Shown here: positions 4,770 through 5,086 of the stretch, one piece after another | How the letters are laid out: every line of letters starts with the position of its first letter | How positions within the stretch are numbered: the stretch's first letter is position 1 | Source: Clostridiales bacterium | GTDB taxonomy: Bacteria; Bacillota; Sulfobacillia; UBA995 | Direction of reading: 5' to 3' | Length of the DNA stretch: 5,086 nucleotides | Assembly (NCBI GenBank): GCA_003517845.1 | Contig: DOZU01000064.1 | Span: forward strand, 1-5,086 | Program-made: the position numbers and the translations under genes | Notes under the pieces: generated by a model | The model's database searches: none | The model's input: only the letters and a program-made list of their open reading frames with translations | What the model was told of the DNA's origin: nothing

Positions 4770-5086
4770 TCGGTCGCTCCTCCCGCTTCGCCGCCGATCA
4801 GGCGCGCCCCCAGCGTCTTCTCCAGCTCGCGCAGCGCCCATCGGTGGGCATCATCATCAAACGAGGCGACGGCGTCCGCCACTACGTCCACGGCATATCC
4901 CCGCATCCTCGCGTCGGCCGCCGTGTACAGCACACAGATATTGGTGCATACGCCGGTCAGCTTCAAACGGGTAATCGCCTTCTCGCGCAAGGTGAGATCC
5001 AGGTCGGTCCCGGCGAAGCCGCTGAAGCGACGCTTGGCGATCACCCGGTCACCGGGCTGCGGCAGCAGTTCCCCGCACACCTCGGC
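4766..5086 (-). CDS. pncA: Nicotinamidase, isochorismatase-like cysteine hydrolase (5' part missing)
   Basis: The C-terminal 106 residues of an amidase that hydrolyses nicotinamide to nicotinate and ammonia. The gene continues past the right edge; the frame is open to base 5086, so no start is given. About 75-85 residues, including the first catalytic Asp, are missing. Visible are the catalytic Lys in RVIAKRRFSGF (fragment residue 18) and the nucleophile Cys51 in LTGVCTNICVLYTAADARMRGY, followed by VVADAVASFDDDAHRWAL and LEKTLGARL, close in layout to the Bacillus subtilis nicotinamidase. Another cysteine hydrolase is possible from this fragment alone. The next gene, overlapping by 4 bases, uses nicotinate, which makes the nicotinamidase call strong. 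It is the first visible gene of the NAD-salvage operon, and any promoter lies outside the window. Confidence 0.9.
   Translation of the reverse strand, partial: AEVCGELLPQPGDRVIAKRRFSGFAGTDLDLTLREKAITRLKLTGVCTNICVLYTAADARMRGYAVDVVADAVASFDDDAHRWALRELEKTLGARLIGGEAGGATE

Noticed and set aside
4770..4841. Longer N-terminus of the nicotinate phosphoribosyltransferase
   Set aside because: These codons are the nicotinamidase 3' end read in another frame; the GTG at 4769 has a strong ribosome binding site and a classic 4-base overlap.

Overview
The window is a GC-rich (roughly two-thirds G+C by eye), gene-dense bacterial segment. Several signs suggest a high-GC member of the Bacillota: strong GGAGG-type ribosome binding sites in front of GTG and TTG starts, a CotF-like small protein, a nicotinamidase resembling the Bacillus subtilis type, and a cobalamin riboswitch. 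This assignment is inference; no single marker fixes the taxon.

Layout from left to right. Positions 1-363 hold, on the minus strand, a complete regulatory leader: a sigma-A/sigma-70 type promoter (335-363), a full cobalamin (B12) riboswitch aptamer (131-314) and a perfect GC hairpin (51-75). The controlled gene lies off the left edge. The promoter and half of the aptamer sit inside the 3' end of the next gene's open frame, a class I SAM-dependent methyltransferase (202-1119, minus). Upstream of it, overlapping by 8 bases, is an AAC(6')-like GNAT acetyltransferase (1112-1627, minus). The two form a translationally coupled pair.

The centre (1853-2372, plus) holds two small helical proteins. 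One starts at TTG and is unrecognised, loosely ferritin-like; the other starts at GTG and is CotF-like. A perfect 13-bp hairpin (2383-2411) follows in the convergent gap. That gap also contains a weak candidate for a 57-residue minus-strand membrane peptide.

The right half (2515-5086, minus) is a tight operon read right to left: nicotinamidase (partial, cut by the right edge), nicotinate phosphoribosyltransferase of the short Thermoplasma-like kind, then a class V alanine--glyoxylate/serine--pyruvate aminotransferase. The first two genes overlap by 4 bases and the last two are 20 bases apart. Nicotinamidase and the phosphoribosyltransferase are consecutive steps of NAD salvage (nicotinamide to nicotinate to nicotinate mononucleotide). 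The aminotransferase is a less expected partner.

I found no tRNA, rRNA, insertion sequence or CRISPR array. The most notable item is the B12 riboswitch and its promoter nested inside a coding frame.
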